From assembly GCF_902498915.1 (NCBI RefSeq), contig NZ_CABVLQ010000001.1: a stretch of 64,000 nt of DNA. The stretch is one strand, 5' to 3'. The notes under the pieces were generated by a model, which saw only the letters and a program-made list of their open reading frames with translations, did no database searches and had not been told where the DNA came from. Shown here in pieces: positions 45,103-53,888 of the stretch. Source of the DNA: Escherichia ruysiae. GTDB lineage: Bacteria > Pseudomonadota > Gammaproteobacteria > Enterobacterales > Enterobacteriaceae. Made by a program: the position numbers and the translations under genes. Position 1 is the stretch's first letter. Every line of letters starts with the position of its first letter.

Positions 45103-45146
45103 TTAATTCAGAAGAATTAAGATTATATCTTCCCGAAGATATAATC
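45103..45146 (+). repeat. two adjacent perfect palindromes in the fimbrial leader
   Basis: TTAATTC-AGAA-GAATTAA (45103-45120) is directly followed by GATTATATCTT-CCCG-AAGATATAATC (45121-45146). Both are perfect, with stems of 7 and 11 bases. They could be operator sites or RNA hairpins. Confidence 0.8.
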
Positions 45147-45507
45147 ACAATTGCCATATTTATTTTTAGCTGTTTTATGATCCAGAATCATTCATGGGGT
45201 AAAGTGTTCGTGCCGTTTTGATGAAATGTTCTGCTGTTTTTTGAGATAATCCTCAAGATATTATTTGCACTATTGATTATTTAAAAGTTTCTACACAGTG
45301 TTGTTAGTAAATTTAAATTGAACCACTCTCATTAAAATATCAACATTGCCGCCACGCCAAAGAATATCATCTCGTACAACCCGTATTTTATGGATCAGAA
45401 ATCCTATTCAATGGTTGGTTAAAAGCTGCTGAAGAAAGATTGAGGGATTTTATCATCAATATTTCAGTTGGCTTATATTCTAATTATTTATGGTTTAAGG
45501 ACAAATA

Positions 45508-46071
45508 ATGAGTAAGTTTGTAAAAACAGCTATTGCAGCAGCAATGGTAATGGGTGCGTTCACTTCAACATCTTCTTTCGCAGAAGGTAACAACGGTACT
45601 GCCCGTTTTTACGGCACCATTGAAGATTCCGTTTGCTCTATCGTACCAGACGATCACAAACTGGAAGTGGATATGGGTAATATCGGTGCGGAAAAACTGA
45701 AAAACAACGGCACTACCACGCCGAAAGATTTCCAGATTCGTTTACAGGATTGCGTGTTTGATACCCAAACTACCATGACCACTACCTTCACCGGTACTGT
45801 GTCTACGGCGAATAGCGGCAACTACTACACCATTTTTAATACCGATACCGGTGCGGCGTTTAACAACGTGAGCCTGGCGATTGGTGATCAACAAGGAACC
45901 TCTTACAAAAGTGGCGCTGGCATTAATCAGCAGATCGTAAAAGATACTGCAACCTCCAAAGGCAAACCGAAACAAACTTTAAACTTTAAAGCCTGGCTGG
46001 TAGGTGCGACTGACGCACCGGACCTGGGCGGTTTTGAAGCGAATACCACCTTCCAGATTACCTATCTCTAA
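45508..46071 (+). CDS. yfcV: YfcV, major fimbrial subunit
   Basis: YfcV is the probable major pilin of this chaperone-usher fimbria. The 187-residue protein has a signal peptide (cleavage near 25, ...SSFA). It has one disulfide pair (Cys 42 and Cys 82 region), a donor-strand N-terminal extension (NNGTARFYGTIEDSVC) and the C-terminal beta-zipper TTFQITYL. A strong terminator lies directly after it, before the usher gene. Expression upstream is probably silenced by H-NS. Confidence 0.93.
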   Translation: MSKFVKTAIAAAMVMGAFTSTSSFAEGNNGTARFYGTIEDSVCSIVPDDHKLEVDMGNIGAEKLKNNGTTTPKDFQIRLQDCVFDTQTTMTTTFTGTVSTANSGNYYTIFNTDTGAAFNNVSLAIGDQQGTSYKSGAGINQQIVKDTATSKGKPKQTLNFKAWLVGATDAPDLGGFEANTTFQITYL

Positions 46072-46078
46072 GGTATTC

Positions 46079-46111
46079 CCCCTCATAGCAGTAATGCTAT
46101 GAGGGTTTTTT
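46079..46111 (+). terminator. intra-operon terminator between yfcV and yfcU
   Basis: CCCTCATAGCA-GTAA-TGCTATGAGGG followed by seven T bases is a perfect intrinsic terminator within the fimbrial operon. It should let much of the transcription stop after the major subunit, giving more pilin than usher and chaperone. Confidence 0.9.
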
Positions 46112-46141
46112 AGCGTTTCGATAGTCTTTAAATAACCACGG

Positions 46142-48790
46142 ATGGATACGTGTATGCCTGACCATTCCCTTTTCCGCTTACGGGCGCTTCCCTGGTGCGT
46201 TGCCATGGCAATATCTGGATGCCATATCAATGCCTGGGCCGACGAAGATATTCAGTTTGATTCCCGTTTTCTGGAATTAAAAGGCGACACGAAAATTGAT
46301 CTGAAGCGTTTTTCCAGCCAGGGTTATGTTGAACCGGGTAAATATAATTTACAGATTCAGGTAAATAAACAGCCGTTACCTGATGAATATGATATTTACT
46401 GGTATGCGTCAGAAAACGATAAAAATAAAACTTACGCCTGCCTGTCGCCAGAGCTGGTGGCGCAGCTTGGTTTTAAAGAAGATATTGCACAAAAATTGCA
46501 ATGGGATCGCGATGGTAAATGCCTCAAACCAGGTCAACTTGACGGTCTGGAAATACGTGCTGATTTAAGCCAGTCCGCACTGCTCATCACCTTACCGCAG
46601 GCTTATCTTGAATACAGCGATGTAGACTGGGACCCACCTTCACTCTGGGATGATGGCATTCCCGGTTTCATTGCCGATTACAGCATCAACGCCCAAACCC
46701 GACACGAAGAAAATGGCGGCGATGACAGCAACAACATCAGCGGCAATGGTACGGTTGGCGTTAACCTTGGGCCGTGGCGCCTGCGCGCCGACTGGCAGAG
46801 CGATTATCAGCACACCCGCAGTAACGATGAAGAGACGGATAACAGCACCGAGAGAAACTGGGACTGGAGCCGTTACTACGCCTGGCGTGCGTTACCGAGC
46901 CTGAAAGCCAAACTGGCACTCGGCGAAGACTACCTCGATTCTGATATTTTTGATGGTTTTAACTACATCGGCGGTAGCATCAGCACCGACGATCAAATGT
47001 TGCCGCCGAACCTGCGCGGCTATGCTCCGGATATTTCCGGCGTGGCGCATACGGCGGCGAAAGTCACCGTTAGTCAGGCAGGGCGCATAATTTATGAAAC
47101 CCAGGTGCCTGCCGGGCCATTCCGTATTCAGGATCTCGGTGAATTTAACTCTGGTACGCTGCATGTGCGCATTGAAGAGTTGAACGGCCAGGTGCAAGAG
47201 TATGACATCAGCACCGCTTCCATGCCGTTCCTGACGCGTCCGGGCCAGGTGCGATACAAAGTGATGATGGGGCGCCCGCAGGAGTGGGGGCACCATGTAC
47301 AGGGCGGATTCTTCTCCGGTGGTGAAGCGTCCTGGGGGATAGCCAACGGCTGGTCGCTGTACGGCGGGGCGCTGGGCGATGAAAACTACCAGTCTGCCGC
47401 GCTTGGCATCGGGCGCGATCTCTCCATTTTCGGCGCGATGGCGTTTGATATTACCCATTCACATACCCGGCTTGACGATTCAACCGCTTACGGCAAGGGC
47501 ACACTCGACGGTAACTCTTTCCGCGTCAGTTACTCCAAAGACTTTGATGATCTAAACAGCCGCGTCACCTTCGCCGGATACCGCTTCTCTGAAGAAAACT
47601 ATATGACCATGAGCGAGTATCTGGACGCGAATGACAGCGAAATGGTCCGCGCCGGCAATGATAAAGAGATGTACACCGCCACCTATAACCAGAACTTCAG
47701 GGATGCCGGCGTTTCTGTTTATCTGAACTATACGCGCCATACCTACTGGGATCGCGAGGAGCAGACCAACTACAACGTCATGCTCTCCCATTATTTCAAC
47801 ATGGGCGGCATTCGTAACATGAGTATCTCCCTGACGGGTTATCGCTACGAGTATGACAACAGCGCCGACAAAGGCGTCTATATCTCCTTAAGTATGCCGT
47901 GGGGTGATAACAGCACCGTGAGTTACAACGGCAACTACGGCAGCGGTTCAGACAGTAGTCAGGTGGGATACTTCAACCGTATTGATGACGCCAGCCACTA
48001 TCAGATAAACGTTGGCAGCAGTGAAAATCACTCCAGTGTCGATGGCTATTACAGCCGTGACGGTTCAATGGCGCATGTGGATCTGAGCGCCAACTACCAT
48101 GAAGGGCAGTACACTTCTGCCGGGTTGTCTTTGCAGGGCGGAGCCACGTTAACGGCGCACGGTGGCGCGTTGCATCGTACTCAAAACATGGGCGGTACGC
48201 GCCTGCTTATCGACGCTGACGGCGTGGCTGACGTACCGGTCGAAGGTAACGGTTCAGCGGTGTACACCAACATGTTCGGTAAAGCTGTCGTTGCGGACGT
48301 CAATAACTACTACCGTAACCAGGCCACTATTGACCTGACTAAACTGCCAGAGAATGCCGAAGCCACGCAGTCAGTGGTTCAGGCGACGCTCACCGAAGGA
48401 GCCATTGGCTACCGTAAATTTGCGGTCATCAGTGGGCAAAAGGCGATGGCTGTCCTGCGCATGAGTGATGGTAGTTATCCGCCATTTGGTGCAGAAGTGA
48501 AAAACGAACACGACCAGCAGGTCGGTCTGGTTGACGATGACGGCAACGTCTATCTGGCCGGGGTAAAAGCTGGCGAACGTATGAGTGTCTCATGGAATGG
48601 GGCTTCCCACTGTGAGATCTCCCTGCCAGACCCGCTGCCTGCCGACCTGTTCAACGGCCTGTTACTGCCGTGTAAGCAAAAAGGCGCGGTGGCGCCTGCC
48701 ACTCCGCTGGAAATCAAACCGGTGATTCAGGAACAGACGCAGCAGCTCACTCCGGGTACACCGCCAGTCGCTATCTCCGCTAACCAATAA
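46142..48790 (+). CDS. yfcU: YfcU, outer-membrane fimbrial usher
   Basis: YfcU is the usher that assembles and exports fimbrial subunits. The 882-residue frame (878 from the inner ATG at 46154, which has the better ribosome site) has a signal peptide ending near ...INAWA. Then come the N-terminal chaperone-binding domain (FDSRFLELKG, about 37-160), the barrel and plug region, and C-terminal domains (about 700-860). No stop or frameshift breaks it, so it should be functional. The variable tail (KPVIQEQTQQLTPGTPPV) is Pro/Gln-rich. Sequence appears less close to K-12 than housekeeping neighbours. Confidence 0.93.
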   Translation: MDTCMPDHSLFRLRALPWCVAMAISGCHINAWADEDIQFDSRFLELKGDTKIDLKRFSSQGYVEPGKYNLQIQVNKQPLPDEYDIYWYASENDKNKTYACLSPELVAQLGFKEDIAQKLQWDRDGKCLKPGQLDGLEIRADLSQSALLITLPQAYLEYSDVDWDPPSLWDDGIPGFIADYSINAQTRHEENGGDDSNNISGNGTVGVNLGPWRLRADWQSDYQHTRSNDEETDNSTERNWDWSRYYAWRALPSLKAKLALGEDYLDSDIFDGFNYIGGSISTDDQMLPPNLRGYAPDISGVAHTAAKVTVSQAGRIIYETQVPAGPFRIQDLGEFNSGTLHVRIEELNGQVQEYDISTASMPFLTRPGQVRYKVMMGRPQEWGHHVQGGFFSGGEASWGIANGWSLYGGALGDENYQSAALGIGRDLSIFGAMAFDITHSHTRLDDSTAYGKGTLDGNSFRVSYSKDFDDLNSRVTFAGYRFSEENYMTMSEYLDANDSEMVRAGNDKEMYTATYNQNFRDAGVSVYLNYTRHTYWDREEQTNYNVMLSHYFNMGGIRNMSISLTGYRYEYDNSADKGVYISLSMPWGDNSTVSYNGNYGSGSDSSQVGYFNRIDDASHYQINVGSSENHSSVDGYYSRDGSMAHVDLSANYHEGQYTSAGLSLQGGATLTAHGGALHRTQNMGGTRLLIDADGVADVPVEGNGSAVYTNMFGKAVVADVNNYYRNQATIDLTKLPENAEATQSVVQATLTEGAIGYRKFAVISGQKAMAVLRMSDGSYPPFGAEVKNEHDQQVGLVDDDGNVYLAGVKAGERMSVSWNGASHCEISLPDPLPADLFNGLLLPCKQKGAVAPATPLEIKPVIQEQTQQLTPGTPPVAISANQ

Positions 48791-48809
48791 CGTGATTAAG
48801 GAATGATCC

Positions 48810-49562
48810 ATGTATACACAGACTAATACCGCAAAAATGGTTGCCCCGGCGCTGGCGCTGCTGGTGACCGCCGCCAGTTTTACAACCCACGCATCGGTAA
48901 CGCCCGACCGCACCCGCTTGATCTTCAACGAAAGTGACAAATCCATCAGCGTCACGTTGCGCAATAACGATCCTAAGCTGCCATATCTGGCGCAAAGCTG
49001 GATAGAAGACGAAAAGGGCAACAAAATCAGCTCGCCATTGACGGTTCTGCCGCCGGTACAGCGCATTGATGCGATGATGAATGGTCAGGTAAAAGTCCAG
49101 GGAATGCCGGATATCAGCAAGTTACCTGCCGATCGTGAGAGCATGTTCTACTTTAATGTGCGTGAAATTTCGCCAAAATCGAACAAACCGAACACCCTGC
49201 AAATTGCGCTGCAAACGCGTATCAAACTGTTCTGGCGACCGAAGGCGCTGGCAGAAATCAATATGAGAGATCCGTGGCAGCACAAGGTGACTTTAACCCG
49301 CAATGGGCAGGCCTTCACCGTTAATAACCCGACGCCGTATTACGTGATCCTCAGCAACGCCAGTACCCAGAAAAATGGTAATCCGGCAGCCGGATTTACG
49401 CCGTTGGTGATGCCGCCGAAAACATCCGCACCGCTGAATGTGAAGATGGACAGTGTGCCGGTGCTGACGTATGTCAACGACTACGGCGCACGATTGTCGC
49501 TGATCTTTAAATGCAACGGCAATAGTTGCCAGGTGGATGCAGAGCAGAGCCGCAAAGGCTGA
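48810..49562 (+). CDS. yfcS: YfcS, periplasmic fimbrial chaperone
   Basis: YfcS is the periplasmic chaperone that binds subunits before export. The 250-residue protein has a signal peptide (cleavage near 29, ...THA). The first Ig-like domain is typical (TRLIFNESDKSISVTLRNND, about 34-53), with FYFNVREI near 114. The second domain holds LNVKMDSVPVLTYVNDYGA. The PapD-family pattern is clear. It lies 19 bases after the usher. Confidence 0.93.
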   Translation: MYTQTNTAKMVAPALALLVTAASFTTHASVTPDRTRLIFNESDKSISVTLRNNDPKLPYLAQSWIEDEKGNKISSPLTVLPPVQRIDAMMNGQVKVQGMPDISKLPADRESMFYFNVREISPKSNKPNTLQIALQTRIKLFWRPKALAEINMRDPWQHKVTLTRNGQAFTVNNPTPYYVILSNASTQKNGNPAAGFTPLVMPPKTSAPLNVKMDSVPVLTYVNDYGARLSLIFKCNGNSCQVDAEQSRKG

Positions 49563-49577
49563 TGCCGGGAGAGTCTT

Positions 49578-50093
49578 ATGAAATACACGTTTCTGGTGGG
49601 AACGGGCATTTTTCTCCTGAGCGGCTGGCTGACGGGCAACATGTCCGTCGCGGGAGAAAGTAAACCGGTGTTATTAACGTTGCGCGTTCTGGTGGATGAG
49701 CCACCGCCCTGTTCCGTGAAGGGGAGCAATGTTGAGTTTGGCGATGTGTACATTAACAAAATCAATGGCACAAATTACCGCACGACGGGTGCGCTTTATA
49801 CCCTGAATTGTGCTAACAAGGCGTCAGGTGTTGATGATCTGCGGATGCAGCTTAAAGGCACCACCACCGTGATTAACGGGGAAACGGTCATTGCGACGCA
49901 AATTTCAGGTTTGGGTATCCGCATTGAAAACGGCGCCGATAACACCCTGTTTAAAGTCGGAGAAGGTAACTGGTCTGATTTCAATGTTAACCAGTTGCCC
50001 AGTCTCAAAGCTGTGCCGGTAAAACAGAGCGGAGTGCAGCTTACGCCAGCGGAATTTAACGCCAGTATGACGATGGTGGTGGATTACCAATGA
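49578..50093 (+). CDS. yfcR: YfcR, minor fimbrial subunit
   Basis: The 171-residue protein has a signal peptide (about 1-26), a cysteine pair (PPCSVKG near 38 and LNCANK near 76) and a C-terminal MTMVVDYQ beta-zipper. It resembles minor pilins of the MrfF/FimA type. It starts 15 bases after yfcS and overlaps yfcQ by four bases (ATGA). Confidence 0.9.
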   Translation: MKYTFLVGTGIFLLSGWLTGNMSVAGESKPVLLTLRVLVDEPPPCSVKGSNVEFGDVYINKINGTNYRTTGALYTLNCANKASGVDDLRMQLKGTTTVINGETVIATQISGLGIRIENGADNTLFKVGEGNWSDFNVNQLPSLKAVPVKQSGVQLTPAEFNASMTMVVDYQ

Positions 50094-50578
50094 AAAAAAT
50101 CACGTTCTTTATACTCTGCGCGTATGGTGGCATGGCTCTGGCAGCAAATGAAGACATCACCTTCCACGGTACGCTGGTGTCACCTCCAGCCTGTACCATT
50201 AGCGAGGGAAAGACCATTGAAGTGGAATTTCGCGATCTTATCATCGACAGCATCAACGGGGATTATGGTCGCAGGGAAGTGAACTATGACCTGAGCTGTG
50301 ACTCCGCAGTACGCGATCCCGACTGGATTATGACACTTACCTGGACGGGGACGCAGACCTCGTACAATGACGCGGCTATCGAAACAGATGTCCCTGGCTT
50401 TGGTATTGAGCTTCAGCACGATGGTCAGCGTTTTAAGCTGAATACGCCGCTTGCCATTAACGCCACCGATTTTACGCAAAAGCCGAAGCTGGAGGCTGTG
50501 CCAGTGAAGTCGGCTGATGCGGTGTTGAGTGATACCACGTTTTCGGCCTATGCAACATTGCGGGTGGATTATCAATGA
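50090..50578 (+). CDS. yfcQ: YfcQ, minor fimbrial subunit
   Basis: The 162-residue protein has a signal peptide (about 1-18, ...GGMALA), cysteines near 35 and 68 (PPACTISEG, LSCDSA) and the C-terminal ATLRVDYQ pilin ending. It overlaps yfcR and yfcP by four bases each (ATGA), so the three are coupled. Closely related in layout to YfcR. Confidence 0.9.
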   Translation: MKKITFFILCAYGGMALAANEDITFHGTLVSPPACTISEGKTIEVEFRDLIIDSINGDYGRREVNYDLSCDSAVRDPDWIMTLTWTGTQTSYNDAAIETDVPGFGIELQHDGQRFKLNTPLAINATDFTQKPKLEAVPVKSADAVLSDTTFSAYATLRVDYQ

Positions 50579-51114
50579 AGACAGGACGCATTTATTCGTT
50601 CGGCTACGCGCTGTTAGCGGGGCTGCTGTTGACCGGTGGCACTTGTGCCCTGGCCGTGGATAACAACCTGCATTTTTCAGGCAACTTATTAAGCCGTTCC
50701 TGCACGCTGGTGGTTGATGGCGGAAATCTGGCAGAAGTGCATTTTCCTGCCATCAGCCGTCAGGATCTTATGGTCGCCGGGGAATCCCCGCGCGTTCCGG
50801 TGGTGTTTAAGCTGAAAGATTGTAAAGGGCCAGCGAGTTACCAGGTGCAGGTGACCCTTACCGGTACGGAAGACAGTGAGCAGCCGGGTTTCCTCGCGCT
50901 GGATACCACCTCAACCGCTCAGGGCGTCGGGATTGGAATGGAAACGACCGATGGTGTGCGGGTGGCGATTAACAACCCGACCGGGGCGAAATTTACGCTC
51001 AGCGATGGCAGCAATGATATTCATTTCAGGGCCTGGCTGCAGGCGAAAAGCGGTCGCGATGTCACGCTCGGTGATTTTACCGCCAGCCTGACGGCAACTT
51101 TTGAGTATATATAA
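50575..51114 (+). CDS. yfcP: YfcP, minor fimbrial subunit
   Basis: The 179-residue protein has a signal peptide (cleavage near 27, ...TCALA). It shows a pilin fold pattern with SRSCTLVVDGG near 40-50, LKDCKGPASYQVQVTLTG near 81 and the C-terminal LTATFEYI. Cysteines near 43 and 84 should pair. It starts in a four-base overlap with yfcQ; the next gene starts two bases after its stop. Confidence 0.9.
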   Translation: MKTGRIYSFGYALLAGLLLTGGTCALAVDNNLHFSGNLLSRSCTLVVDGGNLAEVHFPAISRQDLMVAGESPRVPVVFKLKDCKGPASYQVQVTLTGTEDSEQPGFLALDTTSTAQGVGIGMETTDGVRVAINNPTGAKFTLSDGSNDIHFRAWLQAKSGRDVTLGDFTASLTATFEYI

Positions 51115-51115
51115 G

Positions 51116-51988
51116 ATGAAAAAAATACGATTACTGTTTTGCGCCATGCTGGTGCTGTGTTTTAGCCAGGGCGTTCAGGCGAAACTGGGGGCAGTCTATA
51201 ATAATGTGCCAGTCTATTATGGTACGCTTGGTGCCACTGCAACGCTTCGTTTTTACCTTGATTTACTCACCATCACTGGGGTTTATCATGGGGAGTATTA
51301 TCAGGATCGATCATATGGCGTCCATTATGGGGATCTTCCGAATAAATCATGGACGGGGCCAGGAAACATTCCTGCACCAAAAATAACGGTAATGTCAAGT
51401 GGTGATGGTGTCGTAGCAGATTCTTATTGTCCGGGCGTTAAAGAGATTGACCCAGATTTCGACTGGGAATGCTTAAAAATATTACTGACGATTGAGGTCA
51501 ATGGTTCGGCGGAGACGTGCCCGTGGATGGTGGGGATGACGGCGAATAGTACTGTAAAGGTATTCATTAATTATCAATCGAAGTTCGAATACTATAGGGG
51601 GCCGACGACCTATACAACAACCTGCCCAGGTGAGCCATTAACAAATTATGATATCTCCTGGAGTGACAGCCGCGTTGAACACAGTAAGGTTTTGAATCTG
51701 AAATCAACAGGGTCAGTGATTGAACAAAACTTATCGACCTACCTGATGAAAGATGGTCAGCTCTGCGATGGCAGTAAAATGGATGAACGCGGCGCGTATT
51801 GTCGCTTTGTAAATCAGTTGATTACCTTTACTGCTGAAGGATGTGATGACGCTAAAGTGACGGTAGCGCCAACGCAACACCCTATTACCGATCGACAACT
51901 GCACGATATGTTAGTGCGTGTGGATACCAGTAGCAGGCAGCCCATAGACTCCACCTGCCGATTCCAGTATGTATTGAATATGCTGTAG
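51116..51988 (+). CDS. yfcO: YfcO-like terminal fimbrial protein, putative tip adhesin
   Basis: The 290-residue protein follows yfcP by one base and ends the operon. It has a signal peptide (MKKIRLLFCAMLVLCFSQGVQA, cleavage near 22) and eight mature cysteines. The C-terminal third (LSTYLMKDGQLCDGS ... HPITDRQLHDMLVRVDTSS ... CRFQYVLNML) matches K-12 YfcO (DUF2544) as remembered. The N-terminal two-thirds looks different, and K-12 YfcO is shorter (about 273). Position and size suggest a tip adhesin; that is inference. The ATG at 51116 was chosen because a longer frame overlaps yfcP and spoils the signal peptide. Confidence 0.82.
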   Translation: MKKIRLLFCAMLVLCFSQGVQAKLGAVYNNVPVYYGTLGATATLRFYLDLLTITGVYHGEYYQDRSYGVHYGDLPNKSWTGPGNIPAPKITVMSSGDGVVADSYCPGVKEIDPDFDWECLKILLTIEVNGSAETCPWMVGMTANSTVKVFINYQSKFEYYRGPTTYTTTCPGEPLTNYDISWSDSRVEHSKVLNLKSTGSVIEQNLSTYLMKDGQLCDGSKMDERGAYCRFVNQLITFTAEGCDDAKVTVAPTQHPITDRQLHDMLVRVDTSSRQPIDSTCRFQYVLNML

Positions 51989-52200
51989 CGCCCAGGCAGG
52001 ATATGGCGTTTACGCCGCATCCGGCACTATTTGTCGGATGCGATGCTGACGCATCTTATCCGACCTGCAAATTCCATATCGGTTGCTGCCATTCAGTCGT
52101 GCGTAGGCTGGATAAGGCGTTTACGCCGCATCCGGCACTTTTTGTCGGATGCGATGCTGACGCATCTTATCCGACCTGCAAATTCTATATCCGGTTGTTG
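51989..52200. repeat. BIME/REP cluster with a 111-base tandem duplication
   Basis: Two nearly identical copies of a REP pair (GGCGTTTACGCCGCATCCGGCACT ... CGCATCTTATCCGACCTGCAAATTC) begin at 52005 and 52116. Each has facing units typical of a BIME. The cluster lies between yfcO and the convergent smrB. Confidence 0.88.
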
Positions 52201-52204
52201 TCAT

Positions 52205-52756
52205 TCAGGGCAATTCTGGCGGCAGCCACTCTTCCACTTCAATCAACACCAGCAACGCCGCGTCGCCACCATACTCTTTCGGTGCCTGGTGAAACGCCAT
52301 GACATGCGGATGTTGCGCCAGCCACAGCGGCGTTTGCTGCTTCAAAATATGCTTCCCGTGACCATGCATCACACAGGCGCAAAACACATGCTCACGGCGG
52401 CAGGCGGCAATCAACGCGCCTAACTCTTGTTTGGCCTGAAGTTGCGTCAGACCATGCAGATCCAAAAACAGCTCCGGCGAATAATCGCCACGGCGCAGTT
52501 TCTTCGCCTCAAAATGACTCACATCCGGGCGAACATATTTCACCGGACCTTCGGTATTTAATAACGGCTGAAACTCATCAGAGAAATAATGGCTGGCATC
52601 AGCCTGCTCCTGAATCAACCGCTTGACCGGCACTTCGCTGACTTTCTTTCGTTGTGGACGATGGACAATCGTGTCCTGCTTAATTTTGCGAGTACCCGCC
52701 ATCAACTGGCGAAACAGTGCCTGATCCTCCTCGCTGAGTGTTGTTTTCTTTTTCAT
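52205..52756 (-). CDS. smrB: ribosome rescue endonuclease SmrB
   Basis: SmrB (YfcN) cleaves mRNA in front of collided ribosomes to start rescue. The 183-residue protein has an N-terminal helical extension for ribosome contact and a C-terminal Smr domain (about 95-175) with the DLHGLTQLQA motif near 98-107 and HGHGKHILK near 143. Divergent from prmB. Confidence 0.93.
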   Translation of the reverse strand: MKKKTTLSEEDQALFRQLMAGTRKIKQDTIVHRPQRKKVSEVPVKRLIQEQADASHYFSDEFQPLLNTEGPVKYVRPDVSHFEAKKLRRGDYSPELFLDLHGLTQLQAKQELGALIAACRREHVFCACVMHGHGKHILKQQTPLWLAQHPHVMAFHQAPKEYGGDAALLVLIEVEEWLPPELP

Positions 52757-52921
52757 TTATGTATCTCTGTTTTAATTTTCCTACAGTTTACCCGACTCGC
52801 AGCACAATCGATCGGTCAAAACATAATTTTCCTGCGTCATCGCCGCGTGAATGCTGATTTATCGTCATCTTCATGGCAAACTAGCCGCCGAAATTAATGC
52901 GACCATGCCCTGGAGGAATAC

Positions 52922-53854
52922 GTGGATAAAATTTTCGTCGATGAAGCAGTAAATGAGCTGCAAACCATTCAGGACATGTTGCGCTGGTCGGTTAGCCGCT
53001 TCAGCGCGGCAAATATCTGGTACGGTCACGGCACAGACAACCCGTGGGACGAAGCAGTGCAACTGGTATTGCCATCGCTCTATCTGCCGCTGGATATTCC
53101 GGAAGATATGCGTAACGCCCGCCTGACCTCCAGCGAAAAACATCGTATTGTTGAGCGCGTGATCCGCCGCGTCAACGAACGTATTCCGGTGGCCTATCTG
53201 ACCAACAAAGCCTGGTTCTGCGGTCACGAATTTTACGTCGATGAACGCGTACTGGTGCCTCGTTCGCCGATTGGTGAACTGATCAACAATAAATTTGCCG
53301 GGCTTATCAGCAAACAACCGCAGCATATTCTGGATATGTGCACTGGCAGCGGATGCATTGCCATTGCCTGCGCTTATGCCTTCCCGGAAGCGGAAGTTGA
53401 TGCGGTGGATATCTCTCCCGACGCGCTGGCGGTTGCCGAACAGAACATCGAAGAACACGGTTTGATCCATAACGTCATTCCGATTCGATCCGATCTGTTC
53501 CGTGACTTGCCGAAAGTGCAGTACGACCTGATCGTCACCAACCCGCCGTATGTCGATGCGGAAGATATGTCCGACCTGCCAAACGAATATCGTCACGAGC
53601 CGGAACTGGGCCTGGCATCTGGCACTGACGGCCTGAAACTGACGCGCCGCATTCTCGGTAACGCGGCAGATTACCTTGCTGATGATGGCGTGCTGATTTG
53701 TGAAGTGGGCAACAGCATGGTACATCTTATGGAACAATATCCGGATGTTCCGTTCACCTGGCTGGAGTTTGATAACGGCGGCGACGGTGTGTTTATGCTC
53801 ACCAAAGCGCAGCTTGTTGCGGCGCGGGAACATTTTGGAATTTATAAAGATTAA
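52922..53854 (+). CDS. prmB: ribosomal protein uL3 glutamine methyltransferase PrmB
   Basis: PrmB methylates a glutamine of ribosomal protein uL3 (L3). The 310-residue SAM-dependent enzyme has motif I in LDMCTGSGCIAIACA near 136-150 and the glutamine-methylase motif NPPYVD near 204-209. The GTG start follows a GGAGGAATAC ribosome site and gives the known length. It is 35 bases upstream of aroC. Confidence 0.96.
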   Translation: MDKIFVDEAVNELQTIQDMLRWSVSRFSAANIWYGHGTDNPWDEAVQLVLPSLYLPLDIPEDMRNARLTSSEKHRIVERVIRRVNERIPVAYLTNKAWFCGHEFYVDERVLVPRSPIGELINNKFAGLISKQPQHILDMCTGSGCIAIACAYAFPEAEVDAVDISPDALAVAEQNIEEHGLIHNVIPIRSDLFRDLPKVQYDLIVTNPPYVDAEDMSDLPNEYRHEPELGLASGTDGLKLTRRILGNAADYLADDGVLICEVGNSMVHLMEQYPDVPFTWLEFDNGGDGVFMLTKAQLVAAREHFGIYKD

Positions 53855-53888
53855 GTAAACACGCAAACACAACAATAACGGAGCCGTG

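Larger units (their letters stand above)
44886..45507. other. AT-rich upstream region of the Yfc fimbrial operon
   Basis: About 620 bases of strongly AT-rich DNA (many A/T tracts, no ORF above background) precede yfcV. Such DNA is typical of H-NS-silenced fimbrial promoters; that it binds H-NS here is inference. It includes an extended -10 promoter and two adjacent palindromes near 45093-45146, listed separately. The remaining 360 bases up to yfcV would be a long leader. Confidence 0.6.

Noticed and set aside
45103..45146. Invertible fim-type switch flanked by recombinase repeats
   Set aside because: The palindromes are adjacent rather than flanking a segment, and no fimB/fimE-like recombinase gene is in the window.
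51989..52200. Possible CRISPR array because of repeated units
   Set aside because: There are only two copies with no spacer of constant size, and the units are REP palindromes.
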